DNA from: Phytophthora colocasiae
Lineage: Eukaryota; Oomycota; Peronosporomycetes; Peronosporales; Peronosporaceae
Direction of reading: 5' to 3'
Assembly: GCA_018806915.1 (NCBI GenBank)
Contig: JAGKQI010000089.1
Coordinates: forward strand, 186,001 to 250,000
Length of the DNA stretch: 64,000 bases
The translations under genes were made by a program, and so were the position numbers. Below, in pieces: positions 1 through 10,181 of this stretch (within the stretch, counting starts at the first letter, position 1; the number at the start of each line of letters is the position of its first letter). The notes beneath the pieces are model-generated. The model had not been told where the DNA came from, did no database searches, and saw nothing but the letters and a program-made list of their open reading frames with translations.

Positions 1-436
1 AGTATATGCAAACGGTCGCCAATTTGAGAGGGCCGCCGATTTGATCAAACAGATCAAGTTAGTGGTCTCGAATTGATCCAACGTACATTAAAAAGTTAGT
101 TAGGAGTGTTCTAAGCGACTGGAAGCGACTTACGGTTGCTGAAAGGCTCGAAGACTCCCTACTAGAGCCCAACCAATTTTGGCAAGTAGAGTGCGTTTAT
201 ACTTTTGACCCGAGCCAAAACATGTTTTTTGCCGATTGCTCTTGAACGACACCAGCTTTTCCATTTCTCCGTTTTGCATACGTTTTCTATTGTCGTCCAG
301 TAGTCTGTAAGGGTTGGTTTGGCTGGAAACACTGAAGATGGTTTTCAGGAAAGTCAATTTTCTGGTGCGTTTATAATTCCGGCGTGCACTGTATCTTTGA
401 ATTCCAGGGGCTATTCTCAGATAGACTCTTCAGCCG
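1..436. other. No supported gene; upstream of TMEM17-like gene
   Basis: I see no convincing coding region, RNA or repeat here. Short open frames exist on both strands but none shows recognisable protein features. In the frame of the gene that follows there is a stop at 422-424, so that gene probably starts at 437, unless an unrecognised upstream exon exists. Confidence 0.4.
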
Positions 437-1037
437 ATGCTGCTTGCCAAGCAGCGACGTCGCGCGAGGCTTGTCCTACAGCAGGCAATCTGTTTCCAAG
501 GATGGTTCGGCTTCCTCTTCTACCCGATATCGGGTTTGCTGTTACGTGATAAGGTACAGCTTGACTAGTGGAGCAACAAAAGCTGAAGCTGACATATCTT
601 TGTGTTATTGAAAGCTGGTTGCACGCCAGTACAGTTCGTCGTTGTCTCGAGCACTGCCAATTTGCTGCTTAGCTGTGCTGATCCCAGCAGATGTGGCTCG
701 CTATTACTTGGGAACGCGTGGGAATTTACACGCGCAAGTGTTCCCCCTCACATCCTTCATGTTCCTGTCAGCTTGCCCAGTCTTCCCTGGTTTGACCTAC
801 TTGACCTTTTTCGCTGAGCATCGTCTTCCATTTGATGTTGCAGCTGGAATCATTTTCATTCTTCTACTCGCAGCAGAGACGTTGGCAGGGTTATTGGTTG
901 TACGTGAATTGCTCCGACAAGAAGCTGCTCGCTTCCTCAGAATGCGCGAGTTTAGCGATAGCAATAAAGAGAACGACGAGCGAACTAGGTTCTTGCATGG
1001 AGAAGATAGAGATTCAAAGGCAAGAGCATGGCAGTAA
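437..1037 (+). CDS. TMEM17/TMEM216-family transition-zone membrane protein
   Basis: Predicted 179-aa polytopic membrane protein with two exons, 437-553 and 615-1037 (GT at 554, AG at 613-614). Visible features are a Lys/Arg-rich start, hydrophobic segments at about residues 15-35, 50-66, 80-100 and 110-130, and the family-like motif ARYYLGTRGNL before the third segment, followed by a Glu inside the last segment (LLLAAETLAGLLVV). This layout matches the Transmemb_17 family (TMEM17, TMEM80, TMEM138, TMEM216), which acts at the ciliary transition zone. The C-terminus is charged and Ser/Lys-rich. The gene lies 90 bp upstream of IFT27 in the same direction, so two cilium genes are neighbours. ATG 437 is the first in-frame Met after an upstream stop; an extra 5' exon cannot be excluded. 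Family assignment is by eye; the exact paralogue is not determined. Confidence 0.6.
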
Positions 1038-1126
1038 GTTTAAGAATGGATCAAACACAGATCAGTTTCACAGTGTCTTTTCAAGATCACTACACCTTGC
1101 GAGCAGATCCACTTCGAGTTGCTACC

Positions 1127-2029
1127 ATGTCAGCGCTACGGAGTATGGAGACAACGCACAAGAGCACAGTAAGGACAAGTTCTGGATGATGTTAACTAAG
1201 TTTTAAATTTTCTCTACTTTTCAGACGGTGTTACGGTGCAAGGTGGCAATTGTTGGAGATGCGACGGTGGGTAAGACGGCCCTGCTGCAGGTTCTCAAGA
1301 GTAATGGACATGAATATCCGAAGAATTACGTCATGGTGAGGTTTTCGTTTCTGTAGTGCTTGAAATTTACAGTTAACCACTTTTTTTTTTCCAGACATCG
1401 GACGTCGAGCTGTCGACGAAAAGCATCGCGATCCCAGATACGAACGTCGTTGTGGAGCTCTACCTCTTTGACTGTGCTGGTCAGAGTATATTCAATCAAC
1501 TCGACTTTGGAACTGTTCATGTAAAGTTTTGTTTGTAGATTTACTACTTGAGGTAATGATGATAGCTAATTGTTACACGATTCTCAAGTACAAGGGAGCG
1601 TCGATTGCCCTCGTAGTGTTCGACGTGAATAACAAGGAGTCATTCAAGTCTTGCAGCAAATGGTACCAAGATGTTCGCGATGCATCTCCGAACCACAACA
1701 TCCCTGGTACGTTCGTTGATTTGTTACATCACAGTCAAAGGCTTATACTGTTTGAATTGATCCAGGCGTACTACTAGCCAACAAAACGGACCTCCGCTAC
1801 AACAATCGCGATGCAATCTCCACCAAAGAGGCCGAAGAATTCGCAGAGAGAAACGATCTCAAGTTCTTTGAGTGCTCCGCGGTAAGGCTTTTCCATCCCG
1901 AGCAACAAATAATATCTACAGTTTCCTGACTTTCGTATCCAGCAACAAAACGCAGGTGTTGAGGTAGCTTTCACTTACATTGCAGACTGGTTCCACAAGA
2001 AATACCAAGCAGCCACGCAGCGAGCCTAA
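1127..2029 (+). CDS. IFT27: IFT27 / RABL4 small GTPase of intraflagellar transport complex B
   Basis: Rab-like GTPase assembled from six exons: 1127-1168, 1225-1335, 1395-1520, 1589-1706, 1766-1881, 1943-2029. All introns are GT-AG and 55-68 bp, and frame is kept throughout. Motifs seen are the P-loop GDATVGKTALL, the switch II region DCAGQS (the usual DTAGQE is altered, as in IFT27 proteins), the G4 motif NKTDL and the G5-like ECSAQQNAG. There is no C-terminal prenylation cysteine; the protein ends KYQAATQRA, as expected for IFT27, which works in the IFT-B1 complex with IFT25 and in BBSome-linked export from cilia. Length is about 199 aa, normal for the family. The start is the first ATG in the first exon; it gives a short leader before the conserved LRCKVAIVG strand. 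Confidence 0.88.
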
Positions 2030-2151
2030 GAGAGCCTGAGAAGCTTAGCTTTCACAGAAAAAAAAGTCTTTAACTCGATATTAACCGACATGTTGTCAAT
2101 TTTCATGTTGCATTCATCGATCGACACCTCCGATCCCCCATCCAGCAGTCA

Positions 2152-2880
2152 CTACACCGACAGCGCCTCCGTAATGTTACCATAGCGCTCATGATCTTTC
2201 TCTGCGAGGTAGTCCACGTCGTTGGCCACACGCTGTCGCAGCATTTCCTTGAACTTGTTCTCGAAAACCTTCGTCATCCCAGTCTGTGTGAGTTGCGAGA
2301 CTAAATCATCTTTTAGCAACTGCCACTGCTGGTTGTGCTCTAGTTGCGACGAGCGTACTGCTTCGTTCAACATGTTGGCGAGCATCGTATCCACCTCCAA
2401 GTACACGCTGGGCATCACCGATGGTGACGCTCTGTAGGACCTACTGTGTGGCTTGACAAGTGTCTTAGAAGAACTGGCGACACGCAGCTTAGTCGCATCC
2501 TTGTCGATGGTAGTGAGCCAGTCTTCCTGTTCGTTGCTGGGCACATGACGCTTCACCAGCTCCTGCCACGACACTGGAGTTTGCTGCAGAGAGTTGGCAC
2601 CACCTGGAAACATTGGGTTGGCGCCTGCATTGCCACCGAACATTTGGGACATCATAGGCATCATTTGGGACATCATTTGGCTCAGATCGGGCATGGGAGG
2701 AGGTGCCGTGTTGGGCGTTGACACTGCGCCATGAGACCACGAAGCTGGAACTGCAGGGGCCAGAGGGACAGCTGTCTGTACATTGTGCTCCTCCTCCATC
2801 TCCATGAGCATATCGTCCGCTAAACTGTCCAGCATCTCGTCGTCCGAGAGGGACATGTTGTCCAAAATGTCATCGCTCAT
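2152..2880 (-). CDS. Conserved-looking acidic, Met-rich protein of unknown function
   Basis: Single-exon 242-aa frame. The N-terminus (about residues 1-40) is very acidic with repeated Asp-Asp-Glu-Met patterns; residues 60-100 are Pro/Met-rich with a run of MMSQMM-type repeats followed by a Gly/Asn stretch. A central block, about residues 103-150, contains a Trp-rich pattern (SWQELV, HVPSNEQEDWL) ending in an Arg-Ser-Tyr segment, and the last 90 residues are predicted helical and charged. A similar Met-rich plus HVP-x-E-x2-xW arrangement seems familiar from other stramenopile proteins, but I cannot name a family. It is convergent with IFT27 (122 bp between stops). A PEX19 identity was considered because of the acidic N-terminus, but its C-terminal CaaX box is absent. 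Confidence 0.7.
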   Translation of the reverse strand: MSDDILDNMSLSDDEMLDSLADDMLMEMEEEHNVQTAVPLAPAVPASWSHGAVSTPNTAPPPMPDLSQMMSQMMPMMSQMFGGNAGANPMFPGGANSLQQTPVSWQELVKRHVPSNEQEDWLTTIDKDATKLRVASSSKTLVKPHSRSYRASPSVMPSVYLEVDTMLANMLNEAVRSSQLEHNQQWQLLKDDLVSQLTQTGMTKVFENKFKEMLRQRVANDVDYLAEKDHERYGNITEALSV

Positions 2881-3008
2881 ATTCGCTTGTTGTCAAAATC
2901 TATTGTGGTGCGTTGGAGCATTTTCTACAGTTTAAGAACATGTTTCACAGTTTACGAGCAGAAGGGCGCTGTATTGGGGTTGCTACATGTAGCTAAACAC
3001 GACATCAA

Positions 3009-4040
3009 CTACTTCTTGCCGCCCTTCTTGCCGGCCTTAACAGGCTCGTCAATGACGATGATCTGGTCCTCATGAACGCCAAACATCTCCGGTAGAACCT
3101 CCAGTAGTTCCGTCACACAGTCACCTTGCAGCTGGATCTGTTGCTGGCCCTGGTCAGTCTTGGACAGTGACGAGCTACAAGCGAACTTCTTGCCCATACT
3201 CTTACAGGCATCCTTAATGTTGACACCCTCAAAGTCCTCAAGTCCTGTGACGAAGGTAAGACGCTTGCGGCCCTTGCGCGAGCTTTTGGAGATTGTGACC
3301 ATGCAGTTCTCCTTCCGCTTGGCAGCTTCCTCGATCTTGTTCTTCTTTTTCTTCTTGACAGTTTTACCTTCCACCTCGAGCGTGATACCCTCCACACCGT
3401 TGGCAATCTGCTGCTCCACATCCAGTAGATCAGCTACCGTACGGTTGTACTTGGTGAGCATCAGGTCAGGGCAGTGCTCGGCTAGCCACGGCTTGCATTC
3501 ATTGAACATGGGGCCGTACTCGCAGTACTCGGGTGGAAACGTGTCAATGGGGCAGTAAACGACCTGACGCAGCTTGGGCTGGCCGTCATCCTCTTCATCC
3601 TCCTCATCTTCGTCTTCCTCGTCCTGTGCATCCTCTTCGTCGTCGGAGTCGCCTGGTTCGGGGCCGTATTTCTTCACCAGAGCGTCAAAGAGCTTGGACT
3701 CTTTGCCCTTGTACTTGGCCAGCACCTGCGGCACATCATCCAGCTTCTCAGGGTTGTACTTCTTGTAGAAGGCCAACAGTCGCTGGTAGTTAAAGTCCTT
3801 CTCTTCAACAGCAGAAAATTCCTCTTCTTCTTCCTCTTCTTCTTCCTCTTCTTCGTCTTTATCCTCCACAGCGTCGAACTTCTCGTCCTCCGTTGGCTCA
3901 GGCCCGTACTTCTTCACGAGCGCCGAGAACAGCTGCGTCTCTCGCCCTTTAAAGCGCTCCAAGACTCCATCGATCTCGTGCAGCTTGTCTGCGTTGTATT
4001 TCTGGTAGAAGCGCGTGAGGCGCTCGCGGTGCGGCGACAT
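3009..4040 (-). CDS. DENR-like translation factor (SUI1 domain) with duplicated N-terminal module
   Basis: 343-aa protein read from ATG 4040; the open frame extends upstream only through a non-ATG codon. The C-terminal half is density-regulated protein (DENR): a Cys-containing stretch (VVYCPIDTFPPEYCEYGP, then ECKPWL) like the DENR N-terminal zinc region, a Lys-rich linker, and a SUI1/eIF1-like domain (ITISKSSRKGRKRLTFVTGL-type core through CVTELLEVLPEMFGV). DENR with MCT-1 promotes recycling and re-initiation on 40S ribosomes. The N-terminal half is unusual: two copies of a ~43-aa module with the pattern FY-x-KYN ... KG-x-E-x2-LF-x-ALVKKYGPEP, each followed by a long acidic run. Human DENR (~198 aa) lacks this. 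It is divergent from the CLC gene across about 540 bp. Confidence 0.85.
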   Translation of the reverse strand: MSPHRERLTRFYQKYNADKLHEIDGVLERFKGRETQLFSALVKKYGPEPTEDEKFDAVEDKDEEEEEEEEEEEEFSAVEEKDFNYQRLLAFYKKYNPEKLDDVPQVLAKYKGKESKLFDALVKKYGPEPGDSDDEEDAQDEEDEDEEDEEDDGQPKLRQVVYCPIDTFPPEYCEYGPMFNECKPWLAEHCPDLMLTKYNRTVADLLDVEQQIANGVEGITLEVEGKTVKKKKKNKIEEAAKRKENCMVTISKSSRKGRKRLTFVTGLEDFEGVNIKDACKSMGKKFACSSSLSKTDQGQQQIQLQGDCVTELLEVLPEMFGVHEDQIIVIDEPVKAGKKGGKK

Positions 4041-4583
4041 GATGCTGATCTCTTGCTGCTTCGCCACTCGTTGCAGGATTACCTTGCAAACTCGATAAAA
4101 CGCTGTTTAAAACGTAATAGCGAGGTCAAGAACCTCAAACCGCATATAATCTGTACACAAATGCACACAAATTTCGGTGGAAAAAGTTTTTAGTAAATAA
4201 ATGTATCTCTACAAATGCATACCCTGCAGAACAAAATAATAAGTGATTGAGTCGGAGCGTGGTCAATTTAATGACATTTGATTGGCTCATGCAGTTGAGG
4301 TGTCATACGTCACGTTACTTCGATTGGCCAAAACTCGGCTGATATCTTCAATTCGAGACGGATGTTCCGCCCATACTTCCAGACAAGACTTCGCACAGAG
4401 CGTAGCTGCTGCTCCCTGCTTGTAACTGGAATATCGTCGCGGCTACTTCATCTCGTCGGGTGACGGTCATTGCTTCAAATAGAGGAGTCTTTCACGCTCA
4501 AGTGTATACCCTGCTCCCTCCGTAAAACCGCCTGTAACGTTACCAATTCCGACTTGAGTGATATTGATACATAAGAGCGCGAT
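4041..4583. promoter_or_regulatory. Shared intergenic region between divergent DENR-like and CLC genes
   Basis: A 543-bp non-coding stretch between two divergently transcribed genes must hold both promoters. It is AT-rich near the DENR side and contains pyrimidine-rich stretches with TCA near the CLC start. I could not identify a specific operator or a clear initiator, and I see no RNA gene or repeat. Confidence 0.4.
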
Positions 4584-7582
4584 ATGCTGTGGAAAAGCTC
4601 CGACATCGAGAGTTTAGACTATGGTGCGGTCTGCTACAATTTATCAATGCAAGATATCAATGGTGCAATATCTAATTACTGTGATTTCTATGGTGACAGA
4701 CCTGTTCGAGAGTGTTGTGAACAAGTCGGGAATGGGCTACAAGTACCGCAACGGCCAGGAGAAGAACCGACTCATCTACGCTCGTTGGTTCCTCACCCTC
4801 GTCACAGGAATTATCACTGCACTTGTAGCAGTGTTCATGCTCTACTTCACAACGTTGCTCATGTCGCTCAAGCAGCACCTGCTCGAGTACACTATCCAGC
4901 ATGAACTGTCCAAGCACGTGCTCTTCGGGACCACATTCTGGAGCATCGTGGTGTTCAATCTAGGACTGGTGGCAATTGCAGCGACTGTCACATCATTTGG
5001 GGAGCCAGTAGCTGCTGGTTCAGGTACGTTGTGGCCGTGTTTTATTCGATGTAAATGGTGTCGTATTAAACTGTCGTGTGTTTCTTCCCTTTCAGGTATC
5101 TCGGAAGTTAAAACAACTCTTAACGGCATGAAGATCCCGCGGATGCTGCGTTTACGGACATTCTTCTGCAAAATTATCGGCACTGTTTGCTCCGTAGCTG
5201 GTGGCTTGCCAGTTGGAAAAGAAGGCCCAATGATTCATAGGTGTGTACTACGTGCGAAAGTGTTGACGCATTTTGAACCTGTAGATGACGTTATTTGTGT
5301 GGCTGTAGTGGTGCAATTGTTGCAGCAGGGCTTTCTCAAGGGAAATCCTCGACGCTTGGATACGACACGAGGTAAGTAGCGCAGACAAGAAACTTCTCAA
5401 TCAATCTCTTGACACCACTAACTGGTACATCAGCTTCTCCTACTTTGCAGGCTTTCGAAATGATAGAGAGAAGCGCGATTTCGTGGCTTGTGGAGCTGCT
5501 GCAGGTGTTGCTTCGGCGTTCGGAGCCCCCATCGGTGGAGTTCTCTTCGTCTTGGAAGAAGGAGCTTCTTTCTGGAACCAGACCCTCACCTGGCGAACAT
5601 TGTTTTGTGCTATGGCGGCCACATTTACGCTGGCATTTTTCCTTTCTGGGATGAATGATAACTTATCGTGGGGAACGCTTGGAAGCCACACAGGCAGCTT
5701 CAGCTTTGGACCATTTACATCCAGCACGTACCAGATCTGGGAAGTTCCTCTATTTGTTCTCATGGGGATAGGAGGTGGCTTACAAGGAGCATTTTTCAAC
5801 GGTTTTAATACTCGTCTCGCGAAGATCCGTTCTCGATGGGTGCGGACGCGCGGTGTAGCATGGATGGAAGCTCTACTGCTGTCAGTACTGATTTCCTCCT
5901 TGCTCTTCTCGACACCGTTTCTGCTTGGAAAGTGCCACGACCTTCCTCAAGCGCGAGACGATGTGATTCATCTTGCAGATGTGGCTGGAGCTGGTGCTGC
6001 GGCTCCGAGTAAAGCCTTTGTGTTTGGTATGGAGATGCTAAAGAAGAATGGTTCAGCGTGTATCTGTGAGAGCTGCGCGAGCGTTTCAATGGATGGAGCT
6101 GAATGTTTCCAAGCTGAAGAGACTGTTCAGTACCCGTACAAGAAGGAGCTGGTGCGCTTCTACTGTCCACAGGGTCAATACAATGATCTGGCATCTCTGA
6201 TGCTAACAGGAGGAGAAACAGCCATCAAGCATCTCTTTCACGCCCCTCCGGATTCTTTCGACGTGCGCAACCTCGTGGTTTTCTGGATCATGATGCAATT
6301 GTTGGCTTGCATCACCTACGGACTCAAGATCCCTAGCGGATTGTTCGTACCAGCTTTGCTTATCGGCGCTGCATATGGTCGGCTCTGGACTCGAGTGATC
6401 AACTACTTCACTGGTCTGCAGCACATGAAAACTGTCGATCCTCGAACATACGGACTGGTGGGAAGCTTGGCGATGTTAGGTGGAGTGACACGAATGACCA
6501 TCTCGCTCACTGTCATCATCCTTGAGTGCACAGGCAACATCGAGTTCGGTCTTCCTCTCATCCTCACATCGTTCTTCGCTCGCTGGGTGGGCAACTACTT
6601 CAACGAAGGAATCTACGACATCCACATTCACCTGCGTCACGTGCCGTTCCTGGACTGGAATCCGCCACTTCGAGGCGCTTTCCTGCGTGTGAAGCACATC
6701 ATGACGGCCAACCCCAAGACACTGCGCACGGTGGAACGCGCTGGTGTGATCTTCGACCTCCTTGTAAGTACGAAACACAACGCGTACCCTGTCATCGTGG
6801 AAGACCCAACATTCGGCAGTCGTTTCTTCGCTGGCGTTATACTACGGAAGCAGCTCAATGTGCTGCTAAGCCACAACGACTTCAGTGTTGACAAACCCAA
6901 GCCGTTCAACCGCCAGCCACATCCTGCTTCGTATCAACCGGACGTGACGCCAACTGGAACTCTTCGACATCGTCGCCCAAGGGATTTAGAAGCGAATGAC
7001 ACGCCTCGCGTCGAGGATAAACTGCTCGAGTCACCTCTGGCGAGCAACTACTGCTTGTCCTACCACGACATGGAGGCGCATTACCCACGATATCCGATCC
7101 CGACTCCGATGCATCAAGATTTCCGAGCTGCTGCACATGCTGGTCGCGTTGCTGGTGATAAACTGTACACTCTGTCAGAGGAAGATCGAGCGTTGTGGGT
7201 GGATCTGACGCCCTACATGAACCAGACGCCGTACTTGATCCAAGAAGAAGCCCCTTTCGTACGCGCTTACCGTCTTTTCCGGAGTGCTGGACTGCGCCAT
7301 CTCGTAGTCGTGAATCGACACAATAATGTACGCGGAATCATCACTCGACGTGAGTTGGAGGAGGAACATTGTACGCGTTGCTTCCGCCTCGCCAAGAACA
7401 TCGACACGGACGACGTGTACCCGCTCTCGAATGCACCTCCAGTTGGCTTTTTCCGTAAATTACGCCGTAAAGTATCACGCACAGAGCAGGTCAAGCGAGC
7501 ACTGAGCAATTCGGTACCTAATGTCCGAGATGAAGAAGAGGACGGCGGTGACACTGCAATGAACGAATTGCTTCCTCGCTAA
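4584..7582 (+). CDS. CLC-6/7-type chloride/proton exchanger with CBS domains
   Basis: Five exons: 4584-4623, 4700-5023, 5096-5240, 5309-5371, 5434-7582; 906 aa. The 13-codon first exon restores the CLC N-terminal signature ESLDYDLFE across a 76-bp intron, which is strong support for this start. The body has the ion-pore motifs GKEGPM (gating Glu), a GSGI-like SG-ISEVK, GAPIGGVLFVLEEG (second Glu is the proton glutamate of exchangers) and KIPSGLFVPALLIG. Two CBS segments follow, about residues 690-760 and 830-880, separated by a long hydrophilic insert. Having both glutamates argues for a 2Cl-/H+ antiporter of endomembranes rather than a channel. A large extracytosolic Cys-containing loop (SACICESCASVS and the following 50 residues) lies in the second half, similar in place to CLC-6/7 insertions. 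Regulation is not visible. Confidence 0.93.
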
Positions 7583-7684
7583 AGTATGAAAACCTTTTCC
7601 AATAGACATTGAAGTATACACTTCAACTCTAGCACATGTATACAATTTCCATCCATAAAGTGCATGTATACTCTTAGTGATACT

Positions 7685-8231
7685 ATGGCTCGTTCGACTG
7701 GTACACCTGGCCCCAATGCAACGAAGCTCCCGGTCGGCCAAGTGTCGTTCAAGGAGATGCAACGGCTGCATGCGATGCGGATGGAGCTCTTCGGCTTTGG
7801 GGGTTGGTTGGCGTCTGCTCTCTTTTACGGTGAGATCGAGAGTTCATGTTTTTTTTTTATTGCGAAAGCTTTTGCTCTAATAGTTGGAACTGTTGTTTAT
7901 AGTGCTGTTCTTGATGTGGGCGTACGTTCCCGAGACAACGTTGGAAGCCTATGGTTTCACCTACTTCCCATCGAAACATTGGGCAGTGGCAGTCCCAGCG
8001 ATGATTGTCGTGACGTATCTCTTCTCCCTAGTGCTGTACAAGGCTGTCAATTTGCTGTCGACACCGGAACTTGGATCTTACGCTACTATCGTTGATACGC
8101 ACACGGTGCCATTGCCCGAAGGCACCACGTGCTTTGAGGACGATACTGAAGCTACCCCTGGTATTGGAGATATCTCTATCTTTGAAGTTAACCGGCACTT
8201 GTTCTCGGACAAACAGCTCAAAGAGGAGTAG
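7685..8231 (+). CDS. PIGP: PIG-P, GPI-GlcNAc transferase subunit
   Basis: Two exons, 7685-7829 and 7903-8231, giving 157 aa; an in-frame ATG seven codons upstream at 7664 is an alternative start. The protein has two membrane spans: GFGGWLASALFY continuing over the splice into VLFLMWAYV (about residues 40-60), and a second at HWAVAVPAMIVVTYLFSLVLY (about 77-97). Between them the FTYFPSKHWA motif matches the conserved YFPSRYWA-type loop of PIG-P. The C-terminal soluble tail is acidic. PIG-P is a small subunit of the ER GPI-GnT complex that makes GlcNAc-PI, the first step of GPI anchor synthesis. It starts 102 bp after the CLC stop, in the same direction, and is convergent with COQ6. Confidence 0.85.
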
Positions 8232-8343
8232 ACAGCAGCAAAACGAGATAGAAGTTGATCCTACGTGCTCTGACGATTGCTTTATCTTGCTCTCTGCTGG
8301 GTTTGACACATCAAGTCGCCATCTACTAGCTGCCTAGACGCAT

Positions 8344-9792
8344 CTACAATCCCATGGCGTACTTCATGATCTGGTTCTTGAGCGGCTCAACAGCGTTAAG
8401 CGTGCCCATGCCCACGTTACGTGCCACAGACACTGCGTCTGGGGTGGGGCCGAACATCCGCTTGAAGCCATCCATAGCCAGCTGCATAGTGATGTTCGCC
8501 TTCATACGCTCGTCTTCGTACTGCTGCAGGAAGTACTCGTTCGAGAGGTTCTCGCCACTCTTCACGCCTTCAACAAGGAGGTTGCTCAGGGCGTTCACAT
8601 CACCCAGACCAAGGTTCAGGCCCTGGCCGGCAAGCGGGTGGATCGTGTGCGCAGAGTCGCCCACAAGGGCGAGACCGGGCTTGATGTACTTGGTGGCGTG
8701 CTTCAACTTGAGCGGGAAAGCGAAGCGGTGGCCCACAACGTCAACAGCCTTGGGCGGAGCGACGAACGGCTCCGTGAGGGCCGCAGCCGACATGATGGTG
8801 TTAGCGGCGTGGTGCACACCCTTGACCAGGTCCGAGAGTACTGGGATGCCCGGAAACTCAGGCGGCACGGGGCTCATGGGAGGGGCCGAGTAGGCATCGT
8901 TGAGACGCGCCACGAACTCCTCAGGACTCAGGGCTGTGAGCTCCTTGGCCATGTCGGCCGAGCACGACCATACCACGGACGAATATCCGTCGCGCATAGG
9001 CAGTAGAGCTACGGGGCCTGTAGGGTAAAAACGTTGCCAAGCCGTCTCGTTCACGCGGTCGGTCTTGACGGTAGCCACGACGGCCTGTTGGTCGTAGTCC
9101 CAGCCCCACGTTCCGAGTGCCGAGAGCGAACGGATGATGGAGTTGCCGCCGTCCGCAGCCACGACGAGGTCGGCCTTCATGCGTTGGCCGTCTTCCAGGC
9201 CAATCTCCGAGATACCGCGGACCGATGTAGGACGATGGAAGTGCTTGACCTTGGCGGGGCAGTAGAGCTTGAGTGGAGCGCTGTCATCCGTGTCAGCAGT
9301 CAACTGGTTCATGCGGTCGTGCAGAGCGCGCACAAGCACGCGGTGCTCCAACACGTGACCAAGCACTTCCTTGTCCATCCTCTTAGCGTCAAAGCGGATG
9401 AAGCCGTCGCCCATGGCGTCCCAAGCCTGCATGTCCTTGAACACAGCCTTGTGGCCATCGTCGATGAAGTTCCAGGCGCCAGTGGATTCCAGCAGCTTCT
9501 GGCTGGCCGGAGTGATGGTGAACACACGAAGGTCGGGCGAATCTTCCTCCACGGACGGCGCAACGGGCGGTGCAGCGGTCTCAATGACGGCCACGTGCTT
9601 GCCCTTGAACACGGGGTTGCTCTTGAGTTGACAGGCCAAAGCAGAGCCCACCAGGCCGCCACCCACGACCACCACGTCGTAATGAGGAACCTGCGGGTCA
9701 AAAGGCGCAGAAGTGGACAGCGAACGAGCTGCCAATGTACGCGAACAGCGCAACGAGCGCGTTGACAGGCGAGTGACGGAGGAGAGCACCAT
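8344..9792 (-). CDS. COQ6: COQ6 ubiquinone biosynthesis flavin monooxygenase
   Basis: Intronless 482-aa protein from ATG 9792; the frame runs further upstream to 9873, but the shorter form begins with a classic mitochondrial presequence (MVLSSVTRLSTRSLRCSR, basic, no acids). Then comes the FAD Rossmann motif VVVVGGGLVGSALA, a DG motif region (DLVVAADGGNSIIRS) and the GD box near the C-terminus (PGLALVGDSAHTIHPLAGQGLN), all typical of UbiH/COQ6 hydroxylases. The enzyme hydroxylates the C5 position of the ubiquinone ring on the matrix face of the inner membrane. G+C at third positions looks higher than in neighbours, consistent with high expression. Confidence 0.93.
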   Translation of the reverse strand: MVLSSVTRLSTRSLRCSRTLAARSLSTSAPFDPQVPHYDVVVVGGGLVGSALACQLKSNPVFKGKHVAVIETAAPPVAPSVEEDSPDLRVFTITPASQKLLESTGAWNFIDDGHKAVFKDMQAWDAMGDGFIRFDAKRMDKEVLGHVLEHRVLVRALHDRMNQLTADTDDSAPLKLYCPAKVKHFHRPTSVRGISEIGLEDGQRMKADLVVAADGGNSIIRSLSALGTWGWDYDQQAVVATVKTDRVNETAWQRFYPTGPVALLPMRDGYSSVVWSCSADMAKELTALSPEEFVARLNDAYSAPPMSPVPPEFPGIPVLSDLVKGVHHAANTIMSAAALTEPFVAPPKAVDVVGHRFAFPLKLKHATKYIKPGLALVGDSAHTIHPLAGQGLNLGLGDVNALSNLLVEGVKSGENLSNEYFLQQYEDERMKANITMQLAMDGFKRMFGPTPDAVSVARNVGMGTLNAVEPLKNQIMKYAMGL

Positions 9793-9959
9793 GATGCGGA
9801 CTAGGAAGGGAAGAGCTTGTGCGTAGCTTTTGCACCGAAGTCTGTGGCCCAAAGCCGCTAATACTAAGTACATTCGGTTAAGTTCGGATAAAAGAGAAGT
9901 ACTGAGAAGAGTTAATTGTTTATGGTTCCGTTCTTCACTTCAACCTGAAGAAGAAGGAG

Positions 9960-10181
9960 ATGGGAGCGCAATCTCTTATCACAATTAAGGAGTGGAAGAC
10001 GGTAACTCTCCTGAAGGGTATGATCAAGATCAAGAAGCACGACACGATCAAGGCCCTTGACCAGGCTGGGAACCTGAAACAGCTCCGCTTCCGAGTCGCA
10101 AAAGACAAGTTGAACGAGGTTCTCGATAAAGAATTCTGTCGGCCGCACGAGTTTCTCTTACGTGTCGTTCCGGGAGATTGA
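9960..10181 (+). CDS. Possible small or partial gene, unknown
   Basis: 73-aa open frame beginning at ATG 9960. The frame stays open upstream to about 9910 and reads there like protein (VYGSVLHFNLKKKE), so this may be the last exon of a gene whose start I could not find, or a free-standing small protein. Composition is Lys/Leu-rich, with a pattern of beta strands (LITIKEWKTVTLLKGMIKIKK). No family recognised. It is divergent from COQ6 (168 bp between starts). A pseudogene fragment is equally possible. Confidence 0.3.
   Translation: MGAQSLITIKEWKTVTLLKGMIKIKKHDTIKALDQAGNLKQLRFRVAKDKLNEVLDKEFCRPHEFLLRVVPGD

Noticed and set aside
2152..2880. PEX19 identity for the acidic Met-rich protein
   Set aside because: No CaaX end and none of the conserved PEX19 helices are visible.
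3160..3793. Long plus-strand frames opposite the DENR-like gene (Ser-rich)
   Set aside because: They are shadows of the acidic Glu/Asp runs on the coding strand.
9034..9765. 243-codon plus frame opposite COQ6
   Set aside because: COQ6 on the other strand has clear motifs; this frame reflects high third-position GC.
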